Shown here in pieces: positions 1-11,657 of a DNA stretch of 64,000 nucleotides; position 1 is the stretch's first letter; each line of letters opens with the position of its first letter. Origin of the DNA: Streptomyces sp. NBC_01465. GTDB taxonomy: Bacteria > Actinomycetota > Actinomycetes > Streptomycetales > Streptomycetaceae. The stretch spans positions 744,001 through 808,000 of the forward strand of contig NZ_CP109467.1 in the NCBI RefSeq assembly GCF_036227325.1, given 5' to 3'. The translations under genes and the position numbers were made by a program. The notes beneath the pieces were generated by a model. The model had not been told where the DNA came from and made no database searches. It saw only the letters and a list, made by a program, of their open reading frames with translations.

Positions 1-326
1 CCGGCGACCCCCGCCTCGCGCACGACGGGCAGCGCGCCGGAGTCCTCCACCGACCCCTGCCATCTCAGTCCGTACCCGATGGAGCGCTGCACGAGGTAGC
101 CCAGCACCTTGGCCAGTTGGGGCCCACCGTCGAAGGCGGAGCGCACTTCGGGATCGGTCTCGATCACCGAGTGCAGCAGATGGGCAGTGTCGATCTGCCG
201 GTCGCCGTCCCGCAGCGCACGCCGGCGCGCGCCTGTGACCACCGTCGCCAGCTCCACAGTGAGTCTGGCCTCGATCTCGGCACGGGGCGGGGCGGGCTGG
301 TCTCCGGGCCGGACAGAACTTTGCAC
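1..326 (-). CDS. Clp N-terminal-domain-like protein, C-terminus outside the window
   Basis: Only the first 108 codons are inside the window; the gene runs off the left edge. The GTG start at 326 is chosen because GAGGTGG lies just upstream on the minus strand; an in-frame ATG at 362 has no comparable ribosome binding site. Residues about 40-60 read IDTAHLLHSVIETDPEV after an arginine-rich helix. This resembles the repeat of Clp/Hsp100 N-terminal domains (double Clp-N), in which helices bind adaptor or substrate peptides. Stand-alone Clp-N proteins are common in Streptomyces and are often called peptidases without evidence. No catalytic residues are visible in this fragment, so the function is not resolved. 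Confidence 0.68.
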   Translation of the reverse strand, partial: MQSSVRPGDQPAPPRAEIEARLTVELATVVTGARRRALRDGDRQIDTAHLLHSVIETDPEVRSAFDGGPQLAKVLGYLVQRSIGYGLRWQGSVEDSGALPVVREAGVA

Positions 327-562
327 ATCTCCCACCTCATCAGGCGCCGCCGCCCGATCCATCCCCGCGGGGGCCCATTTCCGCATCCGACAGAAGGTGG
401 GCACGTACGACCGACTTCTCCTCCTTGCGGATGAGACGCCAGAAAAACGCTCCGGGGGCGCGCGCCGCCTTGCCACGCGCCGCCGACGCAACCGATGCCC
501 GCCCCGCACTCGTCTCCCACCCACAACACCACCACCCCGGCCACCACGAGACGGAGGACCCG

Positions 563-742
563 ATGCCCGTGTGGCTGGTCGCCCTTCTCGCGAAGGACGG
601 ACGGCAGTACGTGTACCGCGTGTACGCACCGCACGACGCCCTGCACGGCGACCTCTTCTGGGCCGCCTTCCACTGCCATGACGAGATGCGCCGGCCGCGC
701 GCCAGCGACTGGTTCGACTCCGCGGAGATCTGGCAGACCTGA
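563..742 (+). CDS. small conserved-looking hypothetical protein (59 aa)
   Basis: The 59-residue product begins MPVWLVALLAKDGRQYVYRV and is rich in aromatic and charged residues, ending DSAEIWQT. The ATG at 563 is preceded by GGAGG at 553-557, a near-ideal spacing, which favours this start over an upstream in-frame ATG at 425. There is no signal peptide or membrane segment. I do not recognise the family. The absence of frame-disrupting features, the good ribosome binding site and typical codon usage support a real gene. It lies on the same strand as the SRPBCC gene 78 bp downstream. Confidence 0.6.
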   Translation: MPVWLVALLAKDGRQYVYRVYAPHDALHGDLFWAAFHCHDEMRRPRASDWFDSAEIWQT

Positions 743-820
743 CAGTTCATCAGTATTGAATGTTCCGCGCCGGCCAGCTACTTTGCGCGACATCACAACC
801 CGACGAGAAGGGGTGGTCGC

Positions 821-1249
821 ATGGCCGAAGTCAGCGCGGAGGCACGTATCGAGGCACCGGCCGAGAAGGTCTGGTCGCAGCTGACCGACTTCGGCTCGTA
901 CGGCGAGTGGAGCATGACGCACACCGACTTCCCCAAGGGCGGGCCGGAGACGCTGGAGGCCGGAACCACGTACCAGGAGAACATGAAGCTCATGGGCTTC
1001 CCGGCCGAGGTGAACTGGACCATAGACGAGCTGGAGACCGCCCGGGTGCTCGCGATCCGCGGCAAGGGCCCGATGGGTGTCGCCCTCAGCCAGCGCTACA
1101 CGCTCATCCCCGACGGGGACGCCACCACACTCCGCATCGACAGCGAGTTCACCGGCGCAGCGGTGGCGCTGATGGCGGGCAAGCTCAAGGACTCGGCGAC
1201 CGCAGCGCTCAACGAGTCGCTCCGTAAACTCAACGGCCTGGTCACCTGA
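821..1249 (+). CDS. SRPBCC-superfamily (polyketide cyclase/dehydrase-like) protein
   Basis: The 142-residue protein has the typical size and opening of the START/Bet v1-like SRPBCC fold: residues 1-30 read as a beta strand followed by IEAPAEKVWSQLTDFGSYGEW, the hallmark N-terminal strand-helix. The C-terminal long helix (residues about 112-138) ends KLKDSATAALNESLRKL. Members bind hydrophobic ligands in an internal cavity; some are aromatase/cyclases, many have no known ligand. There is no polyketide synthase nearby, so a biosynthetic role is not supported. GAAGGGG precedes the ATG. A strong hairpin follows the stop. Confidence 0.85.
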   Translation: MAEVSAEARIEAPAEKVWSQLTDFGSYGEWSMTHTDFPKGGPETLEAGTTYQENMKLMGFPAEVNWTIDELETARVLAIRGKGPMGVALSQRYTLIPDGDATTLRIDSEFTGAAVALMAGKLKDSATAALNESLRKLNGLVT

Positions 1250-1271
1250 ACGACCTGCCGACACCAACGCA

Positions 1272-1307
1272 CTGAGGCGCCCCACGGATCTCCGTGGGGC
1301 GCCTCAG
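1272..1307. terminator. bidirectional hairpin between convergent genes
   Basis: A perfect 17-bp inverted repeat (CTGAGGCGCCCCACGGA at 1272-1288 and its complement at 1291-1307) with a 2-nt loop lies between the convergent SRPBCC and PadR genes. It lacks a long T-tract, as is usual for Streptomyces terminators. Confidence 0.85.
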
Positions 1308-1328
1308 TGTTCGGGCTATCAGGGCGTA

Positions 1329-1919
1329 TCAGTCTTCGTCGGCGAGGATCAGATACAGCTTCTTACGGGCATCGGTGATGACCGAGAGCGCCTTCGTGCG
1401 CTGGTCCGGGGTGCCGGTCTTCCAGACCTGCCCGAACGCCTCCATCAGACCGAAGCCGGCCTGGCGGATCTCGTTCATCGTCTCCCAGTCGACGCCGCGC
1501 CCGGCATCGTCCCAAGGAGCCTCGGGCCCCTCGGCGGCCGCGGTGCGCCCGGCGTCGGTGAGCGTGAACAGCTTCTTGCCGCCCTCGCTCTCACTGGTGA
1601 TGAGGCCTTCGTCCTCGAGCAGCTGGAGCGTCGGGTAGACCGATCCGGGGCTGGGGCGCCAGGCGCCGCCGCTCCGCTCACCGATCTCCTGAATCATCTC
1701 GTAGCCGTGCATCGGACGGTCCTTGAGCAGCGCCAGGATCGAAGCACGCACGTCTCCGCGCCGCGCCCTCCCCCTGGGACCGCCCCGGCCGCCACGCCCT
1801 CCAGGTCCGAAAGGCCCGCCGAACGGCGGCCCGAACGGGCCGAAGGCGCCACGACGCCCCTCGAAGTCGCCCCGACCCTGATGGCCGGGACCGCAATTTC
1901 CATGTGTATGGGAACGCAT
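1329..1919 (-). CDS. PadR-family transcriptional regulator
   Basis: The protein (196 aa from the ATG) has a glycine/arginine/phenylalanine-rich N-terminal tail of about 50 residues. A winged helix follows, with the PadR signature ASILALLKDRPMHGYEMIQE and GSVYPTLQLLEDEGLI. The C-terminal helical part is the dimerisation region. PadR proteins repress divergent or own promoters in response to small molecules. A GTG at 1928 is an alternative start, but GGAAG lies 8 nt before the ATG at 1919 and only 2 nt before the GTG. The gene is divergent from a PhzF-like gene, with a palindrome in the shared region, so both may be regulated. Confidence 0.9.
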   Translation of the reverse strand: MRSHTHGNCGPGHQGRGDFEGRRGAFGPFGPPFGGPFGPGGRGGRGGPRGRARRGDVRASILALLKDRPMHGYEMIQEIGERSGGAWRPSPGSVYPTLQLLEDEGLITSESEGGKKLFTLTDAGRTAAAEGPEAPWDDAGRGVDWETMNEIRQAGFGLMEAFGQVWKTGTPDQRTKALSVITDARKKLYLILADED

Positions 1920-1962
1920 CGCAAACACTTCCTTCCATCGTTGATCTGTCGCGATGCGTCAA

Positions 1963-1972
1963 CGATATATCG
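1963..1972. promoter_or_regulatory. candidate PadR operator (10-bp palindrome)
   Basis: CGATATATCG is a perfect palindrome and one of the few AT-rich words in the 141-bp region between the divergent padR-like and phzF-like genes. AT-rich palindromes of this kind are typical binding sites for PadR/MarR winged-helix proteins in Streptomyces. The link to the neighbouring PadR protein is inference from position. Confidence 0.45.
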
Positions 1973-2060
1973 GAACAGTTCGTTTGGCAACACCCGAAGA
2001 GTCCAGATCCCCGAGATTGGCCTTGGCCTGCGGCTTTCCCCCGCCACTACCGTCGGGGGC

Positions 2061-2870
2061 ATGCGGATTCGAATCGTCGACGCCTTCACCGACCGCCCCT
2101 TCGCCGGCAACCCGGCCGGGGTCCTGCTCCTCGACTCCTTCCCGGACGACGTCTGGCTCCGACACGTCGCCACGGAGGTGAACCACGCGGAGACCGCCTT
2201 CGCCCACCCGCTGCCCGCGGGCGGCGAGGCCGACTGGGCGCTGCGCTGGTTCACCCCGGCCACCGAGGTCGACATGTGCGGCCACGCCACGCTCGCCACC
2301 GCCCATGTCCTGCACACCACGGGCGCGGCGACCGGCACCGTCCGCTTCGCCGCGCGCTGCGGGATCCTGACGGCGACGGCCCAGGAGGACGGCACGATCA
2401 CTCTCGACTTCCCGACGTCCTCGCTCACCCCGGTCGAGGCCCCGGCCGGGGTCGCCGAGGCTCTGGGCGCCGAGGTGGTGTCGGTCCACGACACCTCGGA
2501 CCACGTCGGAGACCTGCTGGTCGAGCTCGCGGACGAGAAGGCCGTACGCGCCCTCACACCCGACTTCCCCGCCCTGGTCGCCCACTCCCGGCGGGGCATC
2601 ATCGCCACCGCGGCGGCCGAAGACCCCTCGCGCGGCTACGACTTCGTCTCGCGCGGCTTCTTCCCCCGCGTGGGCATCGACGAGGACCCGGTCACCGGCA
2701 GCGCCCACACGGCGCTCGCCCCCTTCTGGTCGGCCCGCCTGGGCCGCGAGACGCTGACCGGCCTGCAGGCCTCGGCCCGCTCCGGTCTCGTACGGACACA
2801 ACTGCGCGGCGACCGCACCCTGCTGACCGGATCGGCGGCCACGGTGATCGACGGCGAACTCCACGCCTGA
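2061..2870 (+). CDS. PhzF-family isomerase/epimerase
   Basis: The protein (269 aa) has the full PhzF two-lobed fold layout. The N-terminal strand MRIRIVDAFTDRPFAGNPAG includes the conserved GNPAG turn. NHAETAF carries the catalytic glutamate near residue 43, CGHATLA is the lobe hinge, and DPVTGSAH is the C-terminal lobe counterpart near residue 213. The family is related to diaminopimelate epimerase; PhzF itself isomerises trans-2,3-dihydro-3-hydroxyanthranilate, but most genomic members have unknown substrates. There is no phenazine cluster here, so phenazine biosynthesis should not be inferred. An in-frame extension upstream to 1707 overlaps the PadR gene and is rejected. Confidence 0.9.
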   Translation: MRIRIVDAFTDRPFAGNPAGVLLLDSFPDDVWLRHVATEVNHAETAFAHPLPAGGEADWALRWFTPATEVDMCGHATLATAHVLHTTGAATGTVRFAARCGILTATAQEDGTITLDFPTSSLTPVEAPAGVAEALGAEVVSVHDTSDHVGDLLVELADEKAVRALTPDFPALVAHSRRGIIATAAAEDPSRGYDFVSRGFFPRVGIDEDPVTGSAHTALAPFWSARLGRETLTGLQASARSGLVRTQLRGDRTLLTGSAATVIDGELHA

Positions 2871-2888
2871 CCGACCCCGAGAACGCCT

Positions 2889-2922
2889 CAGGGGGCGTAC
2901 GGAGAAATCCGTACGCCCCCTG
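2889..2922. terminator. bidirectional hairpin
   Basis: A perfect 15-bp stem (CAGGGGGCGTACGGA at 2889-2903, complement at 2908-2922) closes a GAAA tetraloop between the convergent phzF-like and CPBP protease genes. It serves both strands. Confidence 0.88.
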
Positions 2923-2931
2923 CGCATGCGC

Positions 2932-3732
2932 CTACGCCGTCGGCAGCCACCCCACCTTGCCGGCCAACAGCGCGTACCCGACGAAGGCCCCGATGTCGAG
3001 CAGCGAGTGCGCGACCACCAGCGGGCCCACCCGTCCCCAGCGCCGGTAGAGCAGCACGAACACCACACCCATGGCCATGTTCCCGACGAAGCCGCCGATC
3101 CCCTGGTACAGGTGGTACGAGCCGCGGAGCACCGAGCTCGCCGCCAGCGCGGCCATCGGCGACCACCCCAACTGCCCCAGTCTGCGCAGCAGATACCCGA
3201 CGACGATCACCTCCTCCAGTACGGCGTTCTGCACCGCGGAGAGGATCAGCACCGGGAACTTCCACCACACGTCCGGCAGCGACTCCGGCACCACGGTCAG
3301 GTTGAACCCCGCGGCCCGCGCCCCCAGATAGAAGGCGAGCCCGACGCTCCCGATGCCCGCCGCGACCAGCGTCCCGCGCCCCAGATCCGGCCACGGCCTG
3401 CTCCGGTCGAAGCCGATCGCCCGCAGCCCGGCGCCCTCCCGCAGCAGGAGATGCGCCACCAGCGCGACGGGCACCAGCGCGGTCGCGATGCCGAAGACCT
3501 GCCAGGCGAGATCAAGCCACGGCCGCCCGGGCGCGTACGAGCCGACGAGCGTGGCGGCCTGTTGCTTCAGTCCGCCGGGCTTCGTCAGCGACCCGATAAA
3601 GCTGATCAGCGCCGAAACTCCGCTCGCGCCGAGCGAAAGCGCCAGCACCAGCACCGTTTCGGACCGGAAGATCCGTCGCGAGATCCCCTCTGTGGGAAGA
3701 GAATCAGCCACGCGTCCCGCCTCCGCCTGCAC
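2932..3732 (-). CDS. CPBP-family intramembrane glutamic endopeptidase
   Basis: The protein (266 aa) has several hydrophobic segments (about 25-48, 78-98, 120-140, 160-180, 190-215 and 220-260) and the CPBP/Abi motifs. These are an EE pair followed by R (EEVIVVGYLLRRL), then SSVLRGSYHLYQG with the second-motif histidine, and finally AHSLLD near the C-terminus. Family members are membrane proteases related to Rce1; in bacteria some process peptides or confer self-immunity. The GTG start has GGAGG 5 nt upstream. No bacteriocin gene is adjacent, so the substrate is unknown. Confidence 0.88.
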   Translation of the reverse strand: MQAEAGRVADSLPTEGISRRIFRSETVLVLALSLGASGVSALISFIGSLTKPGGLKQQAATLVGSYAPGRPWLDLAWQVFGIATALVPVALVAHLLLREGAGLRAIGFDRSRPWPDLGRGTLVAAGIGSVGLAFYLGARAAGFNLTVVPESLPDVWWKFPVLILSAVQNAVLEEVIVVGYLLRRLGQLGWSPMAALAASSVLRGSYHLYQGIGGFVGNMAMGVVFVLLYRRWGRVGPLVVAHSLLDIGAFVGYALLAGKVGWLPTA

Positions 3733-3841
3733 ACCTGCCTCCAGTTGACCGTTCCCGCCTCATCCCCACCACCGTCCCGCTAGGGTCTCGGAGGCAGGTA
3801 CGAAGATCGCACACGACAGGCCGTGGGAAGGGCACCACCGC

Positions 3842-5617
3842 ATGGGACGTCACAGCTTGCCCGATGAGTTCGAGCCAGGGGGAACCCGGGTCCGACCGCC
3901 AGTGCGCCGCAGGACGGTGGCCATCGCCACCATGCTGGTCCTGTGCGTGGCGACAGGCACGGCACTGGCGGCCCAGGGCGGGCTCCTGGGCTTCTCCACC
4001 TCGTGCTCCGACTCCGCCGTGAAACTGCGCCTCGTGGCCTCCCCCGACATCGCTCCCGCCGTCCGTACGGTGGCCGACCGCATCCGCAAGGACAAGGTCA
4101 CCACCGACGGCCAGTGCATGGACATCACTGTCACGGCCCGCGACTCGTACAAGGTCTCCGACGCCCTCAGCACCATGTCCGCCAAGCCGGACTTCGAGAT
4201 CTGGCTGCCGGACTCCCAGCTGTGGGTGCAGCGCGCCCAGGCGACGGGCAAGAGCGTCCCGATCACTGCGTCCGGCAATGTCGCCGCGTCACCGGTCACA
4301 CTGGGCATGGTGCCCTCGGCCGCCAAGTCACTGGGCTGGCCGCGGAAGACGTACACCTGGGCGGAACTGGCCGGAGCCTCCATGCAGTCGGACAAGATCC
4401 ACCTGGGTGCGGCCGACCCGGCCCGCAGCGCCACCGGTCTGCTCGCCCTCAGCAGCATCAGCCGCTCCGCGGGTACGGGCCCGGACAGCGGGACCCAGGT
4501 CGCAGCGGCCGCGAAGGTGCTCTCCCAGCGAATATCCGACGGCGACAGCCAGGTCCTGGACACGCTCGCCCGCGACGACTCGGCCGCGGAGAAGGGCAAT
4601 CCGCGCCGCAATCAGGCCCTGATCGTCTCCGAGCAGTCGGCCTTCGCCCACAACACCGCGTCCGCCGCCGAAAAGCTCGACCTGTTCTACCCCAAGGACG
4701 GCGCGCCGCAGCTGGACTACCCGTACACCCTGGTCGACGAGGCCGCCCACACCACGGACCAGAGCCGTGCGGCCCTGCGCTTCATGACGCTGCTGGGCGA
4801 GGACTCGGCCCGGCACACCATCGAGAAGTACGGTTTCAGAACCCCCGACCAGCCCGTCAGCAACACCACTGTGAAGTCCGCGGGCGGCCTCCCGCCGCAG
4901 CCGTACACCAAGGAACCGCCCGAGCCGCTGACCGACCAGGAGCTCGAAGAGACGCTCGGCATGTGGACGATCACGGTCCAGAGCGCCCGGCTGACCACGG
5001 TGGTCGACGCGTCCGGCTCCATGGCCACACTGGTACCGGGCAGCAGCTCCCAGACGCGCATGGACGTCACCAAGGCCTCGCTCCTGCAGGCCCTCGCCCA
5101 GTTCACACCGGAGGACGAGATCGGCCTGTGGGACTTCGCCACCCGGCTCGACGGGGACCGCGACTACCGCAAGCGCGTGGAGACGGTCCGCCTCGGCGAT
5201 CCGGTGAAGGGCGGCGGCACCCAGCGCGACCGCCTCTCCGCCGCGTTCTCGGCTCTTGAGCCGGTGCCGGGCGGTGCGACAGGTCTGTACGACACGACAC
5301 TCGCCGCCTTCAAGGACGCGCAAGCGACGTATGTGAGCGGCAAGTTCAATGCGGTGGTCGTTCTCACCGACGGTGTCAACGAGGACAAGAACGGCATCTC
5401 GCGGTCCGCTCTGATCGCCAAGCTCAAGCAGCTCAACGACATCCACCGCCCCGTCCCGCTGATCATGATCGCGGTCGGTCCCGACACCGACAAGACGGAG
5501 GTCGAGCAGGTCGCCGAGGCCACCGGCGGCGCCGGCTACCAGGTCAACGACCCGGCGGACATCCATGCCGTACTCCTCAAGGCGGTGATCGCGGCCGCCA
5601 GCGCCAAGGCGTCATGA
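3842..5617 (+). CDS. secreted substrate-binding-like / von Willebrand factor A fusion protein
   Basis: The protein (591 aa) has a basic N-terminus followed by a hydrophobic stretch (about 25-44), giving a signal peptide or membrane anchor. Residues about 55-345 resemble periplasmic substrate-binding proteins (SBP_bac_11 type). Residues about 380-580 form a VWA domain with the metal-ion adhesion motif DASGSM near 397 and VVLTDGVNEDKNG. VWA domains mediate metal-dependent protein binding; fused SBP-VWA proteins are common, uncharacterised extracellular proteins of Streptomyces. No permease gene is nearby, so transport is doubtful. The stop codon directly abuts the convergent ligase gene stop. 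Confidence 0.87.
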   Translation: MGRHSLPDEFEPGGTRVRPPVRRRTVAIATMLVLCVATGTALAAQGGLLGFSTSCSDSAVKLRLVASPDIAPAVRTVADRIRKDKVTTDGQCMDITVTARDSYKVSDALSTMSAKPDFEIWLPDSQLWVQRAQATGKSVPITASGNVAASPVTLGMVPSAAKSLGWPRKTYTWAELAGASMQSDKIHLGAADPARSATGLLALSSISRSAGTGPDSGTQVAAAAKVLSQRISDGDSQVLDTLARDDSAAEKGNPRRNQALIVSEQSAFAHNTASAAEKLDLFYPKDGAPQLDYPYTLVDEAAHTTDQSRAALRFMTLLGEDSARHTIEKYGFRTPDQPVSNTTVKSAGGLPPQPYTKEPPEPLTDQELEETLGMWTITVQSARLTTVVDASGSMATLVPGSSSQTRMDVTKASLLQALAQFTPEDEIGLWDFATRLDGDRDYRKRVETVRLGDPVKGGGTQRDRLSAAFSALEPVPGGATGLYDTTLAAFKDAQATYVSGKFNAVVVLTDGVNEDKNGISRSALIAKLKQLNDIHRPVPLIMIAVGPDTDKTEVEQVAEATGGAGYQVNDPADIHAVLLKAVIAAASAKAS

Positions 5618-7120
5618 CCGCCCCGGGAACCCCACCGGCCAGGTGTGCACCGGCTCGCCCCGGTGCATCAGCTCGGCGTAGCGCCGGGTGGTGGCGGCCA
5701 GCGCGGCCTCCCGCTCCAGGCCGGCCTCCAGTGCACGGTGGTACGTGTCGACCTGCCAGGACGCGCCGTTGACCCGCCGCCTGCACCGCTCCTCGATCAC
5801 CCCCAGGTAGTGGTCGCGGTCGGCCGGCTCGATGCCCCAGGCATCGAGGCCGGCGGCCGCCAGGGGCAGCAGTTCATCGCGTACGAGCTTCACCGCGGGC
5901 ACCTTCGTGATGCCGCCGGTCCGCCCCGGGCGCACCCACTCCAGCTCGGCGTCGATCCCGTACCGGCAGGCGGCGTCGAAGTTGCGGTCGGCCGCCTCGA
6001 AGGGCATCCGGCGCCACACCGGCCGCGCGTCCTCGGCCAGGGCCCGCACCAGGCCGTAGTAGAAGGCGGCGTTGGCCATGACATCGGTGACGGTGGGGCC
6101 GGCGGGCAGCACCCGGTTCTCCACGCGCAGATGCGGGACGCCGTCGGCGATCCCGTACACCGGCCGGTTCCAGCGGTAGACCGTCCCGTTGTGCAGCACG
6201 AGCTCCTGCAGCTTCGGTATGCCACCGTCGTCGAGCACCCGCAGCGGCTCCTCCTCGTCGCAGATCGGCAGCAGCGGCGGGAAGTACCTGAGGTTCTCCT
6301 CGAAGAGGTCCTTGACCGAGTCGATCCAGCGCTCCCCGAACCAGGTCCGCGGCCGTACGCCCTGGGCCTGCAGCTCGGGCGGGCGGACGTCGGTGGCCTG
6401 CTGGAAGAGCGGCGGCCTCGATTCGCGCCACAGCTCGCGGCCGAAGAGGAACGGCGAGTTGGCACCGACCGCCACCTGCACCGGAGCGATGGCCTGTGCG
6501 GCGTTCCACACATCGGCGAAGCGGCCCGGGGTGACCTGGAGGTGCAACTGCACGGAGGTGCAGGCCGCTTCCGGGGTGATCGACCCGGAGGTGCAGGTCA
6601 GCCGCTCGACGCCCTGTATGTCGAGTACGAAGTCCTCGCCGCGTTCCGCCACCATCTGGTCGTTGAGCAGCATGTAGCGGTCCACGTCGGAGAGGTTCGC
6701 GGAGACCAGATCACGCTGGGCCAGCGTCGGCAGAATTCCGATCATGACGATCCCGGCGTCGACCTCGTTCGCTTTGCGGTGGGCGTACGCAAGACCGGTG
6801 CGCAGCTCCTCCGCGAGTTGATCGAATACCCGGCCGCCGAGCCGGTGCGGGACAATATTCACTTCCAGATTGAACATTCCGAGTTCGGTCTGGAAATCAC
6901 GGCTCGCGATGCGCTCCAGAACCTCGGCATTCATCATCCGGGGCATCCCGTCGCCACCGGCCAGATTCAGCTCGATCTCCAGCCCCATCAGATTCTTGGG
7001 CCGGTCGAACCGCCTCTCCTCCAGCAGCCTCTCCAGCCCCTCCAGGCACTGCTGCAGCTTTCTCCGGTACCTCTGCCGATCGGACAGCTCGAAGCCGCCT
7101 GCCACGACCTTCTCCCCCAT
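5612..7120 (-). CDS. glutamate-cysteine ligase family (GCS2-type) protein
   Basis: The protein (502 aa) has the GCS2-like pattern of an N-terminal substrate-binding segment, NLMGLEIELNLAGGDGMPRM, followed by FNLEVNI and later LHLQVTP and FGRELWRESRPPLF. These are typical of carboxylate-amine ligases that activate glutamate with ATP. In actinomycetes such enzymes are EgtA-like or of unknown specificity. No ergothioneine or mycothiol genes are adjacent, so a pathway cannot be assigned. The start at 7120 is chosen because AGGAGGG precedes it by 9 nt; an upstream in-frame start at 7156 lacks this. It shares a stop-to-stop junction with the VWA gene. Confidence 0.83.
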   Translation of the reverse strand: MGEKVVAGGFELSDRQRYRRKLQQCLEGLERLLEERRFDRPKNLMGLEIELNLAGGDGMPRMMNAEVLERIASRDFQTELGMFNLEVNIVPHRLGGRVFDQLAEELRTGLAYAHRKANEVDAGIVMIGILPTLAQRDLVSANLSDVDRYMLLNDQMVAERGEDFVLDIQGVERLTCTSGSITPEAACTSVQLHLQVTPGRFADVWNAAQAIAPVQVAVGANSPFLFGRELWRESRPPLFQQATDVRPPELQAQGVRPRTWFGERWIDSVKDLFEENLRYFPPLLPICDEEEPLRVLDDGGIPKLQELVLHNGTVYRWNRPVYGIADGVPHLRVENRVLPAGPTVTDVMANAAFYYGLVRALAEDARPVWRRMPFEAADRNFDAACRYGIDAELEWVRPGRTGGITKVPAVKLVRDELLPLAAAGLDAWGIEPADRDHYLGVIEERCRRRVNGASWQVDTYHRALEAGLEREAALAATTRRYAELMHRGEPVHTWPVGFPGRS

Positions 7121-7596
7121 CGAAGCGTCCCTCCTCGAGTGGGCGGCCTGCGGCAACAGCCGCTCGCGTCACGGTCGATAATGCCCAGGCTGACTGATCC
7201 ATAACGCCCCGCGGACGACCCGTCGGCGAGTAGCCTTGCCCTGGCACATTCCATCGGCATGACGCATGCCGCAGTTACCGGCCGTACCGGCGTGGTGAAA
7301 AACGCCGACGCTTTTCGGCCGACCGCTCGAGCAGCCTCTTCCGAGGCCAGGGTGGTGCACCGTTGCCAAATAGGGTAAATGCCCACCGAATTCGGGCCGA
7401 ATACCGACTTGCCCGCAATACCGGCGACAGCTAGACGAAACATCGTGTGAACACGTGTCGTATAAACTCCGCGAACGAGCCTGAGAGTTGGCGCCCCGGC
7501 CCACGCACCCGGCCCCCCTCCGGCCCCGCAAGCTGACATCGCCGTCCGCACCGCCCATGCGTCACCGTGTCTCCGAAAAGTGAGAGGCGACTCATC
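7121..7596. other. 476-bp divergent intergenic region
   Basis: This region lies between the divergent ligase gene and an unknown gene. It is less GC-rich than its surroundings and must hold both promoters. A small inverted repeat CGTGTGAACACG (arms CGTGT/ACACG) occurs around 7445-7456. I saw no confident -35/-10 pair, tRNA or short gene with a good ribosome binding site. Confidence 0.5.
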
Positions 7597-8181
7597 ATGC
7601 CGCTGCATGTCCCCCCGGCTCCCGCGCCCGCCCTGCGCAGTGTCCTCGTAGCACTCGGCTCCCCCACCGCCGTACGCGAGGCCCGCACCCCTGCCCTCCG
7701 CTCCGCCACCGGTCCCCTGACCCCCGAACTCCCCCTCCCGGTCCACGTACTGGACCGGATCGTGCCGGGCAGCCGGCCACCCCGCACCCGCCTGACCGGC
7801 TGGCGTTTCCTGATCCGCAGCGGCGACCGTGCCGTGGCGGCGGCGGAGACGACCCTCACGCCGGACGGCTGGACCTTCTCCCACTTCTTCGAGGGCCCCT
7901 ACATCGCCTCCACGGAGCACGCCCTGCGCCAGGCCGAGGCGATGAAGACGCACTTCCAGCCGCGCCTGCTGTCCATCCCCGAGCTCTACATGCTGGCGCT
8001 CTGGCTGCACGGCGACTGCGAGGCCGACCCCGCGGACTCCATGCCCGCCCCCACCGACCTCCTGGTGCCGCTCGCTCCCGCGCCGCCCGGCATCGCCGCC
8101 CACCGCCCGCGCCGGGTCGCCGACCTGCTGCCCGTGATGACGCTGCGCCTGACGCCACCGCTCCTGACCACCCGCGTCTGA
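7597..8181 (+). CDS. hypothetical protein (194 aa)
   Basis: The product is soluble and proline/alanine-rich, with a core around residues 40-150 containing VHVLDRIVPGSRPPRTRLTG, then WRFLIRSGDRAVAAAETTL and FSHFFEGPYIASTEHALRQA. I recognise this style of protein from Streptomyces genomes but know no function. The start at 7597 is preceded by GAGAGG at slightly long spacing; an in-frame ATG at 7567 would add ten residues. There are no membrane segments or cysteine motifs. Confidence 0.72.
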   Translation: MPLHVPPAPAPALRSVLVALGSPTAVREARTPALRSATGPLTPELPLPVHVLDRIVPGSRPPRTRLTGWRFLIRSGDRAVAAAETTLTPDGWTFSHFFEGPYIASTEHALRQAEAMKTHFQPRLLSIPELYMLALWLHGDCEADPADSMPAPTDLLVPLAPAPPGIAAHRPRRVADLLPVMTLRLTPPLLTTRV

Positions 8182-8438
8182 TCCACCGACCGCCCCATCC
8201 GGACTAGCCCGTACCGGCCACCCCGAACCACCCGAAGGGACAGTGCAGTTGAGCTGAACCGTCCGCACGGGTGATGCGTCATGGAGTAGTAGGAAGTGCT
8301 GCCGCGAAATCCCTGCGGATTGACGTCCGTGGGGCAACACTGGGAACGGACCGATGAAACCGGGGGGCGGCCATGAACACGAGTTCGAGCCGCAGGACAG
8401 TCAGCGCACTCACTACGACACAGCGAAAGAACGCATCC

Positions 8439-8645
8439 ATGTGCCAGCACGAGCCACCCTGCCCGACAGCCGCCTCCGCCGACCGGGAGGCCGCGCTCCT
8501 CGTGGCACACCACCCGGAGCAGGGCTGGAGCCTGCTGTGCAACGGCGTCCTCCTCTTCGAGGACACCGGCGAGCTGCTGCCGGACGGACGGATCATCGCA
8601 CCGCACCGTCCCCTGGGCGTGGGACAGGTGGTGGCCGCCGCCTAG
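8439..8645 (+). CDS. DUF5999-family small protein
   Basis: The 68-residue product starts MCQHEPPCPTAASADREAA and continues with PEQGWSLLCNGVLLFEDTGE and LLPDGRIIAPHRP, the recognisable layout of the DUF5999 family. The family is abundant in Streptomyces, often in several copies, and is of unknown function. The early Cys-x-His-x4-Cys could bind metal, but this is inference. The ATG at 8439 matches the family N-terminus; an in-frame ATG at 8373 behind a G-rich stretch could add 22 residues. A hairpin terminator follows. Confidence 0.85.
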   Translation: MCQHEPPCPTAASADREAALLVAHHPEQGWSLLCNGVLLFEDTGELLPDGRIIAPHRPLGVGQVVAAA

Positions 8646-8661
8646 CGGCGCAGGTACGACG

Positions 8662-8702
8662 AAGGGGCCGGCCCGGGTGACATCCCCGGAACCGGCCCCT
8701 CT
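8662..8702. terminator. bidirectional hairpin
   Basis: AGGGGCCGG at 8663-8671 pairs with CCGGCCCCT at 8692-8700, with additional pairing CCGGG/CCCGG inside. It lies between the DUF5999 gene and the convergent end of gcvP. Confidence 0.8.
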
Positions 8703-8710
8703 TGTGTCTG

Positions 8711-11596
<2,886 letters not shown>

Positions 11597-11657
11597 GGCG
11601 GAGGCCTCCTGGTCGACGCGACCTGCGAGGGGCACCACGGCGCGGGTGCCCGAACGG

